Below are positions 8,789 to 17,696 of a stretch of 52,570 bases of DNA, in pieces. The notes beneath the pieces were generated by a model. That model ran no database searches, was not told the origin of the DNA, and saw only the letters and a list, made by a program, of their open reading frames with translations. How positions within the stretch are numbered: the first letter of the stretch is position 1; each line of letters starts with the position of its first letter. This stretch comes from Rhodospirillales bacterium. GTDB taxonomy: Bacteria; Pseudomonadota; Alphaproteobacteria; Rhodospirillales; CAMCUA01. Where the stretch lies: positions 1 through 52,570 of the forward strand of contig CANITX010000003.1 of the NCBI GenBank assembly GCA_947470575.1. The letters are read 5' to 3'. The position numbers were made by a program, and so were the translations under genes.

Positions 8789-9130
8789 TCAGGGCAGGTC
8801 GAGCCGCACGACGGCGGCGGCATTGGCGATCACTGTCGAACCGGTACCCGCCGCATTGCGGATTTCCAGGCCGCCCTCCATGACGCGCACGGTACCGGTG
8901 CCGTGCGGCAGCACCGCCAGCACCGCGTCCTTGTCCACCTGGTCGGGTTTGGGCACGCCGATGAAGACCTCGACCTGCATGTCGTCGACGGACAATCCCA
9001 GGGCCGGTCCGACCGACAGCGAATTGTGCCAAAGGGCATCGCGCAAGGCGCGCACCGCCGCCTTGGTGTAATCGGTGCCCCGGATATCGGTGCCCATGCC
9101 GATTTCGGTCACCACGCGTTTCAAGGTCAT
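8789..9130 (-). CDS. Lin0512 family protein, copy with His-to-Arg change
   Basis: This 113-residue paralogue of the next gene lies first in the pair's direction of transcription. The motif reads GMGTDIRG where the family has GxGxDxHG, so the histidine is replaced by arginine while the glycines and aspartate remain. The rest aligns end to end with its neighbour (DYTKAAVRALRDALWHNSL against NYTKAAIRAVEDALHHSSL). If the histidine is catalytic or metal-binding, this copy may be a regulatory or structural partner; this is inference. Divergent transcription from 9440 puts it across a likely shared control region. Confidence 0.8.
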   Translation of the reverse strand: MTLKRVVTEIGMGTDIRGTDYTKAAVRALRDALWHNSLSVGPALGLSVDDMQVEVFIGVPKPDQVDKDAVLAVLPHGTGTVRVMEGGLEIRNAAGTGSTVIANAAAVVRLDLP

Positions 9131-9439
9131 GGTCGATTCCGTCCCATCTTGGTTTCGAGTCTATTGTTGGCGTGCAGAAAACCATGCTGGAAAAGTCTTA
9201 TCCAGCCCAATTTTCGGAAGGTCTGTTCCGCGGCGCTACTCTTGACTCCGGGCGGACAGCGGCAGCAAATGGTCTCTCCATTTGTTAGTTTTTCTGCCCA
9301 ATAGAATACATTCCATTGGCTAGAATATTCAGAGAGCAGGCGATACAACAAAAGCCCGCCCCTTTCTTCAATGCGTCCGCAACGAGACGCGAGCAGGCTT
9401 CACGCAGTGTGCAGGGAACCGTAGGGAGACAGCAGCGTC
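9131..9439. promoter_or_regulatory. Divergent intergenic region between Lin0512 pair and solute-binding protein genes
   Basis: These 309 bases separate two divergent transcription units. They hold a 22-bp dyad at 9298-9319 (separate entry), a GAATATTC palindrome at 9323-9330 and a small CGGAA-N6-TTCCG repeat at 9215-9230. TAGAAT at 9321-9326 resembles a -10 box for the rightward gene, but no good -35 box sits at the right distance. No gene is visible. Confidence 0.5.
9298..9319. promoter_or_regulatory. Near-perfect 22-bp dyad, probable operator
   Basis: The left arm CCAATAGAAT and the right arm ATTCCATTGG are complementary at 9 of 10 positions around a 2-base AC centre. The dyad lies 120 bases before the solute-binding protein start and overlaps the zone where a promoter is expected. 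This is a typical arrangement for a repressor or activator dimer site. The regulator is not encoded nearby. Confidence 0.55.
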
Positions 9440-10990
9440 ATGAAAAAGCTCGGAGTATGCCCCGCCTCTTCGGCCGCGGTTGCGGCGTTGCTGGCCGTGG
9501 CGCTGGGAATATCGGCTCCGGCCCATGCCCAGACGCAGGTTAACGACAAGTGGATAACTGTGGTACTTCCGGCGGAACCGCCCGATCTCGAAGGCTGTCA
9601 TTCCAGCCGCGCTTTCCAGGGCCGCGTCGTCAAGCAGAACATCGTCGAGTCGTTGGTGGCGAAGAACCCCGCCGATGGCGCCCTCAAGCCGTACCTGGCG
9701 ACGGCATGGGAGCAGGTCGATCCCAGCACGTGGCGTTTCCGGCTGCGCGAAGGCGTGGTCTTCCACGATGGCAGTCCGTTCAACGCCGAAGCGGTCAAGA
9801 AGTCGCTCGACAGGACAACCGGTAACAAGGCGCTGGGCTGCCAGGATCGGGCGAAGTTTTTTGGCGACGTCTCGCTAGAGGTTGCCGCGATCGATGCCCT
9901 GACCGTTGAAATCAAGACGTCGCGGCCCGAACCGATTCTGCCGATGCGGCTGACCGGCACCGCTATCGTCGGGCCTAACACAAGTGCGGACAAGCCGTCG
10001 ATCCAACCGGTCGGCACCGGTCCCTACAGCTTCGACAGTTGGCAGGGCGGCCAACAGATCCTGCTCAAGCGCTTCGATAAGTATTGGGGCGCCAAACCGC
10101 AGGCGGAGGGCGCACGCTATATCTGGCGCGACGTGTCGTCGGTGCGCGCCTCGATGGTGGCGATCGGCGAGGCCGATATCGCGCTGACCATCGCCGAGCA
10201 GGAGGCGACCAACCCGAAGACGGACTTTAGCTATCTGAACTCGGAAACCACTTTTTTGCGCCTGGATACCTCCATGGTGCCGTTCAACGATCGGCGGGTC
10301 CGGCTGGCGGCGAACTATGCGCTGGACCGCGCCGCGATGATCGGCACGGTCATGCCAAAGTCTGTCAGCCAGGCGACGCAGATCGTCCTGCCGTCCATAC
10401 CCGGCCACAATCACGCCCTGGATAAGAAAGTTATTCCCTACGATCCGGCCCGAGACCGCCAACTGCTGGCCGAAGCCCGCGCCGACGGCGTGGCGGTCGA
10501 TACCGAGATCACCTTCATCACCTATCCGCCGCATTTCCCCAATGCGGCCGAATTGATGGAGGGATTCATCACCATGTACCGGGCGGTCGGTTTCAATTTG
10601 AAGACCATGAGCGTCGAACCTGGCCAGTACGTAAAATGGAACAGCAAACCCTTCCCGGATCCCCGTCCGGTCACCATCCTGCAAAGCTCGCACGACAATA
10701 ACTCGGGCGATCCCGTCTTCAGCGTCTTTCACAAGTTCGCCTGCGGCGGGATCGGTTCGATGGTCTGCGATGCGGATCTGGACAAGGACATCCTGCGGGC
10801 AACGGGCTTGGGTGGGGAAGAGCGGGTCAAGGCGTGGCAGGAGATCTTTCGCAAGCAGTACGAAGATATCGTCACGTCGGTCTTCCTGTATCACATGGTC
10901 GGTTTTACCCGAGTGAATCCGCGTATCGACTTCGTGCCCGACGTCACCACCAACGCCGAACTTCGTATCCAGGAAATCAAGTTCCGATGA
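9440..10990 (+). CDS. ABC transporter family-5 solute-binding protein (copy 1)
   Basis: This 516-residue periplasmic protein has a clear signal peptide (MKKLGV, a hydrophobic stretch, cleavage near AHA-QTQ). It has the DppA/OppA-type layout: EPPDLEGC, VEKN-like VAKNPADGALKPYLATAWEQ, FRLREGVVFHDGSPFNAEAV, GTGPYSFDSW and VRLAANYALDRAAM. Such proteins bind peptides, opines, glycosides or metal complexes for an importer. GGGAGA precedes the ATG. Copy 2 follows after 110 bases and is closely similar over the whole length. No permease or ATPase gene adjoins, so the partner importer must lie elsewhere. The ligand is unknown. Confidence 0.9.
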   Translation: MKKLGVCPASSAAVAALLAVALGISAPAHAQTQVNDKWITVVLPAEPPDLEGCHSSRAFQGRVVKQNIVESLVAKNPADGALKPYLATAWEQVDPSTWRFRLREGVVFHDGSPFNAEAVKKSLDRTTGNKALGCQDRAKFFGDVSLEVAAIDALTVEIKTSRPEPILPMRLTGTAIVGPNTSADKPSIQPVGTGPYSFDSWQGGQQILLKRFDKYWGAKPQAEGARYIWRDVSSVRASMVAIGEADIALTIAEQEATNPKTDFSYLNSETTFLRLDTSMVPFNDRRVRLAANYALDRAAMIGTVMPKSVSQATQIVLPSIPGHNHALDKKVIPYDPARDRQLLAEARADGVAVDTEITFITYPPHFPNAAELMEGFITMYRAVGFNLKTMSVEPGQYVKWNSKPFPDPRPVTILQSSHDNNSGDPVFSVFHKFACGGIGSMVCDADLDKDILRATGLGGEERVKAWQEIFRKQYEDIVTSVFLYHMVGFTRVNPRIDFVPDVTTNAELRIQEIKFR

Positions 10991-11100
10991 CATGATGCTC
11001 CACCCGTGGCTGCTCGGCGATGGGCGGAACGCTTCGATATTCGGACGCCTAAAGGCCACATTTTCTGCGCTTGACGTCAACCGCCAGGGAGTTTGGGACA

Positions 11101-12648
11101 ATGCATCGTCGCGGATCTAACGGCCGCAAGGTGTCGGCACTCGTGGCGGCAGGTCTCGCCATGGTCCTGCTGGCGCCTTGCGGTGCCGGGGCTCAGGTGA
11201 ACGACAAGTGGCTGACGGTCGTGCTGCCGTCGGAACCCAACGACCTGGAAGGTTGCGAGTCGAGCCGCGCCGTTCAGGGCCGCGTCGTTAAACAGAACAT
11301 CGTCGAGACGCTGATCGAAAAGAACCCGCAGGATGGATCGCTCAAGCCGCGTCTGGCGACGTCGTGGGAACAGGTTGACGCCAACACGTGGCGTCTGAAA
11401 CTACGCCAGGGCGTGTCCTTCCACGATGGGACAAGCCTTAACGCCGAATCAGCGAAGCGGTCCCTCGATCGAACGCTCGGCAAGGCCATCGTGTGCGGCG
11501 ACCGGACGAAATTCTTCAGCGATGTTGCCGTCGATATTGCCGTCGTCGATGACTATACCTTGCTGATCAAGACCGTCCGACCGGAGCCAATATTGCCGAT
11601 GCGCCTAGCCGGCATGACAATCACGGGCCCGAACACGTTGCCAGACAAGTTTTCACTCAGCCCGGTCGGCACCGGTCCTTACGTTTTTGATAGCTGGCAG
11701 GGTGGCCAGCAGATTTTGCTCAAGCGCAACGACAAATATTGGGGCGCCAGGCCGCAGGTCGAAGGTGTCCGCTACATCTGGCGCGATGTGTCGTCGGTGC
11801 GCGCTTCGATGGTAGCTATCGGCGAGGCGGATATAGCGCTGACCATCGCCGAGCAGGAAGCGACCAATCCGAAGACGGATTTCAGCTATCTGAACTCGGA
11901 AACGACGTTCCTACGGCTCGATGCCACACAGGCGCCGATGAACGACCGTCGGGTGCGTCTGGCCATGAACTATGCTCTCGACCGTGCCGCGATGATCGGC
12001 ACCGTTATGCCGAAAGCCGTCGTCCAGGCAACGCAGATGGTGATGCCGTCCATACCCGGCCACAATCACGAGTTGGACAAGCATCCGATCCCCTTCGATC
12101 CGGCGAAGGCCAAGCAATTGCTGGCCGAGGCGAAGGCCGAGGGCGTCCCGGTCGATAAGGAAATCACCCTGATCACCTATCCGCCCCACTTTCCGAACGC
12201 GCCCGAACTCATGGACGGCGTCTTTACCATGTTTCGCAATGTCGGCCTCAATATGAAGATCCTGACTGTCGATCCCGGGCAGTACCGAAAGTGGAGCAGC
12301 AAGCCGTACCCTGAAAATCCGCCGCCGAGCATCCTGCAAAGCTCGCATGACAATAATTTCGGGGACCCGGTGTTCAGCGTCTTCCACCGGTTTGCTTGCG
12401 AGGGCAATGCTGCGAATTACTGCAACCCGGAACTCGACAAGGAAATTCTCAGGGTATCGGGATTGGGCGGTCAGGAGCGGGTTGCCGGCTGGCAGGGCAT
12501 TTTCCGTAGGATCGATGAAGATTTGGTCCCTGTCGTCTTCCTCTACCACATGGTCGGTTATACTCGGGTCAACCCGCGCATCGATTTTGTCCCGGATCTC
12601 ACCTCCAATGCCGAACTCCGTGTCCAGGAAATCAGCTTCAGGAAATAA
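11101..12648 (+). CDS. ABC transporter family-5 solute-binding protein (copy 2)
   Basis: This is a 515-residue paralogue of copy 1. The frame is open from 11071, but the ATG at 11101 (CAGGGAG upstream) begins a proper signal peptide: RRGSNGRK, a hydrophobic core, cleavage near GAGA-QVN. The stretch from WRDVSSVRAS through NSETTFLRLD is identical to copy 1, while the ligand-contact loops and signal peptides differ. This suggests recent duplication with possible change of specificity. Sixty-seven bases downstream lies a TauD-type dioxygenase, so the binding protein may capture that enzyme's substrate (inference from context). No membrane components are adjacent. Confidence 0.9.
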   Translation: MHRRGSNGRKVSALVAAGLAMVLLAPCGAGAQVNDKWLTVVLPSEPNDLEGCESSRAVQGRVVKQNIVETLIEKNPQDGSLKPRLATSWEQVDANTWRLKLRQGVSFHDGTSLNAESAKRSLDRTLGKAIVCGDRTKFFSDVAVDIAVVDDYTLLIKTVRPEPILPMRLAGMTITGPNTLPDKFSLSPVGTGPYVFDSWQGGQQILLKRNDKYWGARPQVEGVRYIWRDVSSVRASMVAIGEADIALTIAEQEATNPKTDFSYLNSETTFLRLDATQAPMNDRRVRLAMNYALDRAAMIGTVMPKAVVQATQMVMPSIPGHNHELDKHPIPFDPAKAKQLLAEAKAEGVPVDKEITLITYPPHFPNAPELMDGVFTMFRNVGLNMKILTVDPGQYRKWSSKPYPENPPPSILQSSHDNNFGDPVFSVFHRFACEGNAANYCNPELDKEILRVSGLGGQERVAGWQGIFRRIDEDLVPVVFLYHMVGYTRVNPRIDFVPDLTSNAELRVQEISFRK

Positions 12649-12715
12649 GGCCTTCCGGTCTGCCGATCGAACGAATACGACCGCGATGCTCCCTCACTCG
12701 AATGGAGAAGCCATT

Positions 12716-13579
12716 ATGACCGTCACCACGGAAGCGCGGACGATGAAGATTACGAAACTGTCGCCGCACATCGGTGCGGAAGTGACGGGCATCGATCTGC
12801 GTCAGCCTCTCGATGCGGAAACCCGCCGCCGGCTCAACGAGGCGGTGGTCGACAACATCTGTCTGGTCGTCCGCGATCAGCACTTTACGGCCGAACAGTT
12901 TCTGGAAGCGGTGAAGCTATTCGGCGAGCCGATGCCGCAAAACAATCCTCAGTTCTCGGTGCCGGGCCTGCCTGAGGTGAACCGGCTGTCGAACCGCAAT
13001 GCCGACAAGACCGGCAAGCGCATCAAAGTCGGCATGAAGTGGCACACCGATCACACCAACCATATCTATCCGCCCAAGTACACGGTGCTCTACGCGCTGG
13101 AACTGCCGGACTCCGGCGGCAACACCAACGTCGTCAACATGCGCGCCGGCTATGAATCGTTGCCGGCCGATATGAAGAAGCGGCTTGAGGGAATGAAGAC
13201 CGTCAACGTCCGCCTGGGCAGCGCCGTGAAGGATACCTACAACACCAATTCGATATTGGCCCAGGCGGAATTGCAGCCGGTGCCGGTGCTGCAGCCCCTG
13301 GTGCGGACCAATGGCGACAATGGCACCAAGGCGATCTATTGCCACCCCAACAAGACCGAAAACATCGTCGGCATGAGCCCGGAGGATTCCCAGGCGCTGC
13401 TGGCCGATCTGGTGGAACGCACCGTGCGCCCGGAGTTCATCTACAGCCACGCCTGGAAGTTGGGCGATATGTTCCTCTGGGACAACCGCTCGTCCATGCA
13501 CAAGGCAAGCTTCGACTACGACCAAAATCAGCATCGGCTGATGTATCGCGCCTTGGTCAAAGGGGAATTGCCGGCCTGA
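12716..13579 (+). CDS. TauD/TfdA-type Fe(II)/2-oxoglutarate dioxygenase (A)
   Basis: This 287-residue cytosolic enzyme has a TauD-like N-terminus (MKITKLSPHIGAEVTGIDL), the iron-binding WHTDHTN (HxD), the distal histidine in WDNRSSMHKA and the 2-oxoglutarate-binding Arg in NQHRLMYRAL. Family members hydroxylate a carbon next to a sulfonate, ether, amine or similar group, often releasing sulfite or an aldehyde. The ATG at 12716 has GGAGAAG five bases upstream; an internal ATG at 12743 is less likely. Two HMGL-like genes follow on the same strand, so cleavage of an oxidised product by a lyase is a reasonable pathway guess. The substrate is unknown. Copies B, D and E in this window are close relatives. 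Confidence 0.88.
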   Translation: MTVTTEARTMKITKLSPHIGAEVTGIDLRQPLDAETRRRLNEAVVDNICLVVRDQHFTAEQFLEAVKLFGEPMPQNNPQFSVPGLPEVNRLSNRNADKTGKRIKVGMKWHTDHTNHIYPPKYTVLYALELPDSGGNTNVVNMRAGYESLPADMKKRLEGMKTVNVRLGSAVKDTYNTNSILAQAELQPVPVLQPLVRTNGDNGTKAIYCHPNKTENIVGMSPEDSQALLADLVERTVRPEFIYSHAWKLGDMFLWDNRSSMHKASFDYDQNQHRLMYRALVKGELPA

Positions 13580-13663
13580 CGCGGTTGCGGCTCCGCCCGC
13601 CGTTCGCTATGGAAGGCGACCGGCGCCATCCCGCGCCCTTATTTCCCGACCGATAGGCAAGCC

Positions 13664-14629
13664 ATGTCCGATCTACCGAAGAAAGTGATGATCAACGAGG
13701 AAGGCCCGCGCGAGGGCTTTCAGATCGAAAAAACGCCGATTGCCACCGACCGCAAGATCGCGCTGATCGATGCCCTGTCGGAGACTGGGGTGAAGCACAT
13801 CCAGACGGTGTCCTTCGTCAATCCGAAGCGGGTGCCCGGCTGGGCCGACGCCGATGCCGTGGTCCAGGGCCAGCACTACAATCCGAAGGTCGAATACACG
13901 CCGCTGTGGTTGATCCCGAAGGGCTTCGAACGGGCACTGCAATACCGCGATAAACTGGCGCTGAAGGGCCGGGTCACGGTCTATGCCTCCGAGACCTTCA
14001 TGATCCGTAACCAGAACACCGACGATCGGCAGAACCTGGCGATGCAGCGCGAACAAGTGACGCAATACCAGGCCGCCGGCCTGCCGGTCACCAGCGTCAT
14101 CGTCAACGCCGCCTTCGGCTGCAACTTCTCGGGCGATATCCCCGATGCGCGCGTGCTGGAAGTCCTCGGCTGGGCCTTCGGCGTGGCCGCCGAGTTTGGC
14201 GAAAAGCCAAAACGCATCCGGCTGGCCGACTCGATGGCCTGGGCGACCCCGGATCGCATCAAGCGCACGGTCGGCGCGGTGCGCAACCGTTATCCCGACC
14301 TGGCCATCAATATGCACCTGCATGACACCCGCGGCATGGCCATTGCCAATGCCTATGCGGGACTCGAAATGGGCGTGGCCGATTTCGATTCGGCGGTGGC
14401 CGGCCTCGGCGGTTGTCCCTTCGCCGGCCATGCCGGGGCGGCCGGCAACGTCTGCACGGAAGATCTGGTGTTCCTTTGCGAGGAGATGGGCATCGAGACC
14501 GGTATCGATCTCGACAAGCTGATCGAAGTGGCGCGCCTAGCCGAAGATGTCGTCGGCCGGCCTTTGCCCGGATCGGTGATGCACGGCGGTACGCTGGCGC
14601 GGTTCCGCCAAGCAGCGGCCGCCCAGTAG
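13664..14629 (+). CDS. HMG-CoA-lyase-like (DRE-TIM) enzyme, copy 1
   Basis: This 321-residue TIM-barrel protein belongs to the HMGL-like superfamily. Metal-site elements are kept: MHLHDTRG (HxH) and AGNVCTED (Asn), and the loop cysteine sits in GLGGCPFAGHAG. The first motif reads EEGPREGFQIEK where HMG-CoA lyases have E-V-G-P-R-D-G-L-Q-N-E. The catalytic Arg remains (Arg16), but the following Asp, a metal ligand and part of the DRE motif, is Glu17. Both copies share this change, so it is a stable subfamily feature rather than damage. No leucine-degradation genes are nearby, and a role in HMG-CoA cleavage is doubtful. The enzyme probably splits or condenses another 2-hydroxy or 3-hydroxy acid. 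Confidence 0.82.
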   Translation: MSDLPKKVMINEEGPREGFQIEKTPIATDRKIALIDALSETGVKHIQTVSFVNPKRVPGWADADAVVQGQHYNPKVEYTPLWLIPKGFERALQYRDKLALKGRVTVYASETFMIRNQNTDDRQNLAMQREQVTQYQAAGLPVTSVIVNAAFGCNFSGDIPDARVLEVLGWAFGVAAEFGEKPKRIRLADSMAWATPDRIKRTVGAVRNRYPDLAINMHLHDTRGMAIANAYAGLEMGVADFDSAVAGLGGCPFAGHAGAAGNVCTEDLVFLCEEMGIETGIDLDKLIEVARLAEDVVGRPLPGSVMHGGTLARFRQAAAAQ

Positions 14630-14764
14630 GACTTCTGGCGGCGGCTCAATAGGATCGGCGGGGCTGCGCGAAAGCTCTGGTTTTTACCACTGGCGGGTTT
14701 AGGCTGGCGTCAGCCGCGGGGGCGTTGGCCCTTGCGCGGGAATTACAGAAACGAGGAGGCCGTC

Positions 14765-15727
14765 ATGTCCGATTTCCCAAAGAAGATCGTCATCGATGAA
14801 GAAGGTCCGCGCGAAGGCTTTCAGATCGAAAAGACGCCGATTCCCACCAAGCGTAAGATCGAGTTGATCGACGCGCTTTCGGAGTCCGGCGTCAAGCACA
14901 TGCAGATCGTCTCCTTCGTCAATCCGAAGCGGGTGCCCGGTTGGGCCGATGCCGACGACGTGGTCAAAGGCTTCAAATATCATCCGGACATTCACTACAC
15001 GCCCCTGTGGCTGAATCCGAAAGGCTTCGAACGGGCATTGCAATATCGCGACAAGCTGACGTTGTTGGGCGGCATAAAGCTCGGCGGCTCGGAAAAATTC
15101 ATGATCCGCAATCAGAACACCGACGACGCACAGAACATCAAGATGCAGGACGAGCAGGTGAAGCAGTTCATCGCCAGCGGCATCCCGGTGCACAGCGTTG
15201 CCGTCGTCGCCGCCTTCGGCTGCAATTTCCAGGGCGATATCCCGGTCAGCCGGGTGTTGCAGGTGGTGCGCCAGGGCTTCGACATCGCCAAGGCGAACGG
15301 CGTCGATCTGCACCAGATCCGGCTGGCCGACACCATGGCCTGGGCAACCCCGGACCGTATCAAGAAGGTCGTCGGCGCCGTGCGCGACCAATACCCGGAC
15401 AAGGAAATTCACCTGCATCTGCACGATACTCGCGGCATGGCCATTGCCAACGCCTACGCCGGTCTCGAAATGGGGGTGGCCAGCTACGACACCGCCGTGG
15501 CGGGCTTGGGCGGTTGCCCCTTCGCCGGACATGCCGGGGCGGCGGGCAACATCTGCACCGAAGACCTGGTATTCCTGTGCGAGGAAATGGGTATCGAGAC
15601 CGGCATCGATCTAGAAAAGCTGATCGAAGTGGCACGCCTTGCCGAAGACATCATGGGCCGTTCGCTGCCCGGTTCGGTGATGCACGGCGGCACCCTGTCG
15701 CGCTTCCGTCAGGCGGCCGCTCACTGA
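14765..15727 (+). CDS. HMG-CoA-lyase-like (DRE-TIM) enzyme, copy 2
   Basis: This 320-residue paralogue of copy 1 is highly similar from SDFPKKIVIDEEGPREGFQ to the MHGGTLSRFRQAA end. It has the same Arg-Glu replacement, LHLHDTRG and AGNICTED. The start at 14765 is set by GAGGAGG five bases upstream; the open frame from 14732 would add 11 unlikely residues. The main differences from copy 1 lie in the middle (KLTLLGGIKLGGSEK against KLALKGRVTVYASET), near the expected active-site rim, so the two may act on related but distinct substrates or pair as a heteromer. It ends convergently with cysNC, with a hairpin between. Confidence 0.82.
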   Translation: MSDFPKKIVIDEEGPREGFQIEKTPIPTKRKIELIDALSESGVKHMQIVSFVNPKRVPGWADADDVVKGFKYHPDIHYTPLWLNPKGFERALQYRDKLTLLGGIKLGGSEKFMIRNQNTDDAQNIKMQDEQVKQFIASGIPVHSVAVVAAFGCNFQGDIPVSRVLQVVRQGFDIAKANGVDLHQIRLADTMAWATPDRIKKVVGAVRDQYPDKEIHLHLHDTRGMAIANAYAGLEMGVASYDTAVAGLGGCPFAGHAGAAGNICTEDLVFLCEEMGIETGIDLEKLIEVARLAEDIMGRSLPGSVMHGGTLSRFRQAAAH

Positions 15728-15735
15728 GTATGGTC

Positions 15736-15774
15736 GTTCTCCGGGGGTCAGCCGGACGGCAAGCCCCCGAGAAC
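15736..15774. terminator. Hairpin between convergent genes, probable terminator
   Basis: The arms GTTCTCCGGGGG and CCCCCGAGAAC pair with one bulged base, and a smaller GCC/GGC stem sits in the loop. It lies just after the HMGL-like stop and before the cysNC stop on the other strand. The run after the stem is only TTCCC, so it is a weak Rho-independent signal that could serve either direction. Confidence 0.5.
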
Positions 15775-15788
15775 TTCCCATCATCCCC

Positions 15789-17696
15789 TCAAGCGATAAC
15801 CCCTCGCTGACGCAGCGCCTCAAGGATGACGTCCGACGCCTCCTCTGCCGACACCTTGACGGTAGCGATGACGATCTCCGGATTTTCCGGCGTCTCGTAG
15901 GGTGAATCGATGCCGGTGAAGTTCTTCAGCAAGCCGCTGCGCGCCCGCTTGTAGAGGCCCTTCACGTCGCGTTCCTCGGCGACCTCGATGGGCGTGTCGA
16001 CGAAGATTTCCAAGAACTCGTCGGCTTCCATCAGCTCGCGCGCCATGCGCCGTTCCGAACGGAATGGCGAAATGAACGATACCAGCGTGATCAAGCCGGC
16101 ATCGACCATCAGGCGCGAAACTTCGGCGACGCGCCGGATGTTCTCAACCCGGTCGGTGTCGGTGAAGCCAAGGTCGCGGTTCAGACCGTGGCGGACGTTG
16201 TCGCCGTCCAGCAGGTAGGTATGCCGGCCCATGGCCACCAGTTTCTTCTCGACGATGTTGGCGATGGTCGATTTCCCCGAGCCCGACAGGCCGGTGAACC
16301 ACAACACCACCGGCTTTTGGCCCTTGAGATCGGCACGCGCTCCTTTGTTCACGTCCAGCGCTTGCCAGTGAATATTGTGGGCGCGCCGCAGCGAGAAATC
16401 GATCAAGCCCATGCCGACCGTGTTGTTGGTCATCCGGTCGATCAGGATGAAGCCGCCGGTGTCGCGGTTCTCCTCGTAAGGGTCGAAGGCGATGGTGCGG
16501 TCGAGCGAGATATTGCAGACCCCGATTTCGTTCAGGTGCAGCGTCCGTCCGGCCAGGTGCTGATGCGTATTCACGTCGATGATGTATTTCGGCGCGGCGA
16601 CAGTCGCCTGCGCCGTGCTCCCGCCGATCTTCATCAGATAGGCACGCCCTGCCAGCATCTCGTTTTCGTGCATCCATAGGATGCGCGTCTGGAACTGATC
16701 GGCGATCGGCGCCGGATCGCGCGACGCGCAAATCACGTCGCCGCGCGAAATGTCGATTTCGTCCGCCAGCGTCAGCGTCACCGCCTGCGCAGCCACCGCC
16801 TCCGGCAGGTCGCCATCGTAGGTGACGATACGGCTGACCGTGCTTTCCCGGCCGGAGGGCAGAACCTTGATCCTCTCGCCGGGCTTGATCGTGCCGCCGG
16901 CGATGGTGCCGGCGAAGCCGCGGAAGCTATGGTCCGGCCGGTTGACCCATTGCACCGGCATGCGGAACGGCCGCGAAGGCAGATCGTCTTCGACCTCGAC
17001 CGTCTCCAGATGGGCCATCAGCGTCGGGCCCTGGTACCAGGGTGTATGGGCGCTGGCCTCGACGATGTTGTCGCCGCGCAGCGCCGATACCGGGATCGCC
17101 AGGATGCGGCCGATATCGATGCCGCGCTGCTTGGCGAAGTCGCGGTAATCCGCGACGATCTCGTCGAAGCGGTCCTGGGAATAGCCGACCAGGTCCATTT
17201 TGTTGACGGCCAGCACGATGTTCTTCACGCCCAGCATGTGAACGATGAAGCTGTGCCGCCGGGTCTGTGTCAGCACGCCCTTGCGCGCGTCGATCATCAG
17301 CACGGCTAGGCTGGCGGTCGAGGCACCGGTCGCCATGTTGCGGGTGTATTGCTCGTGGCCCGGTGTGTCGGCGACGATGAACTTGCGCTTGTCGGTGGAA
17401 AAAAACACATAGGCGACATCGATCGTGATGCCCTGTTCGCGTTCGGCCGCCAATCCGTCGACCAGCAGTGCGAAGTCGAGCTCGCCGCCTTGGGTGCCGA
17501 TCCGCTTCGAGTCGGCCTCCAGCGTCGTCATATGGTCTTCATAGATCAGTTTGGATTCATAGAGCAGGCGGCCGATCAGGGTCGACTTTCCGTCGTCGAC
17601 CGAACCGCAGGTGATGAAACGCAACAGCGACTTGTGCTGGTGCGACTCCAGGTAGGCATCGATGTCCTTGCCGATCAGGTCGGACGTATGGGCCAT
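15789..17696 (-). CDS. cysNC: Bifunctional sulfate adenylyltransferase subunit 1 / APS kinase
   Basis: This 635-residue fusion has an N-terminal CysN GTPase with P-loop GSVDDGKST (31-39), [15 protein letters not shown] and NKMDLVG, followed by EF-Tu-like beta-barrels. The C-terminal third is APS kinase with [24 protein letters not shown] and [12 protein letters not shown] hydrolysis by CysN drives APS formation with CysD, and the kinase domain then makes PAPS. The ATG shares one base with the cysD stop (TGATG), so the subunits are coupled. The frame stays open far upstream across cysD, but that part is only a high-GC shadow. PAPS could feed assimilation or sulfation. Confidence 0.95.
   Translation of the reverse strand: MAHTSDLIGKDIDAYLESHQHKSLLRFITCGSVDDGKSTLIGRLLYESKLIYEDHMTTLEADSKRIGTQGGELDFALLVDGLAAEREQGITIDVAYVFFSTDKRKFIVADTPGHEQYTRNMATGASTASLAVLMIDARKGVLTQTRRHSFIVHMLGVKNIVLAVNKMDLVGYSQDRFDEIVADYRDFAKQRGIDIGRILAIPVSALRGDNIVEASAHTPWYQGPTLMAHLETVEVEDDLPSRPFRMPVQWVNRPDHSFRGFAGTIAGGTIKPGERIKVLPSGRESTVSRIVTYDGDLPEAVAAQAVTLTLADEIDISRGDVICASRDPAPIADQFQTRILWMHENEMLAGRAYLMKIGGSTAQATVAAPKYIIDVNTHQHLAGRTLHLNEIGVCNISLDRTIAFDPYEENRDTGGFILIDRMTNNTVGMGLIDFSLRRAHNIHWQALDVNKGARADLKGQKPVVLWFTGLSGSGKSTIANIVEKKLVAMGRHTYLLDGDNVRHGLNRDLGFTDTDRVENIRRVAEVSRLMVDAGLITLVSFISPFRSERRMARELMEADEFLEIFVDTPIEVAEERDVKGLYKRARSGLLKNFTGIDSPYETPENPEIVIATVKVSAEEASDVILEALRQRGVIA

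Noticed and set aside
13664-15727. Annotation of the HMGL-like pair as leucine-degradation HMG-CoA lyase
   Set aside because: The catalytic Arg-Asp is Arg-Glu in both copies, and no methylcrotonyl-CoA carboxylase or acyl-CoA dehydrogenase genes are near.
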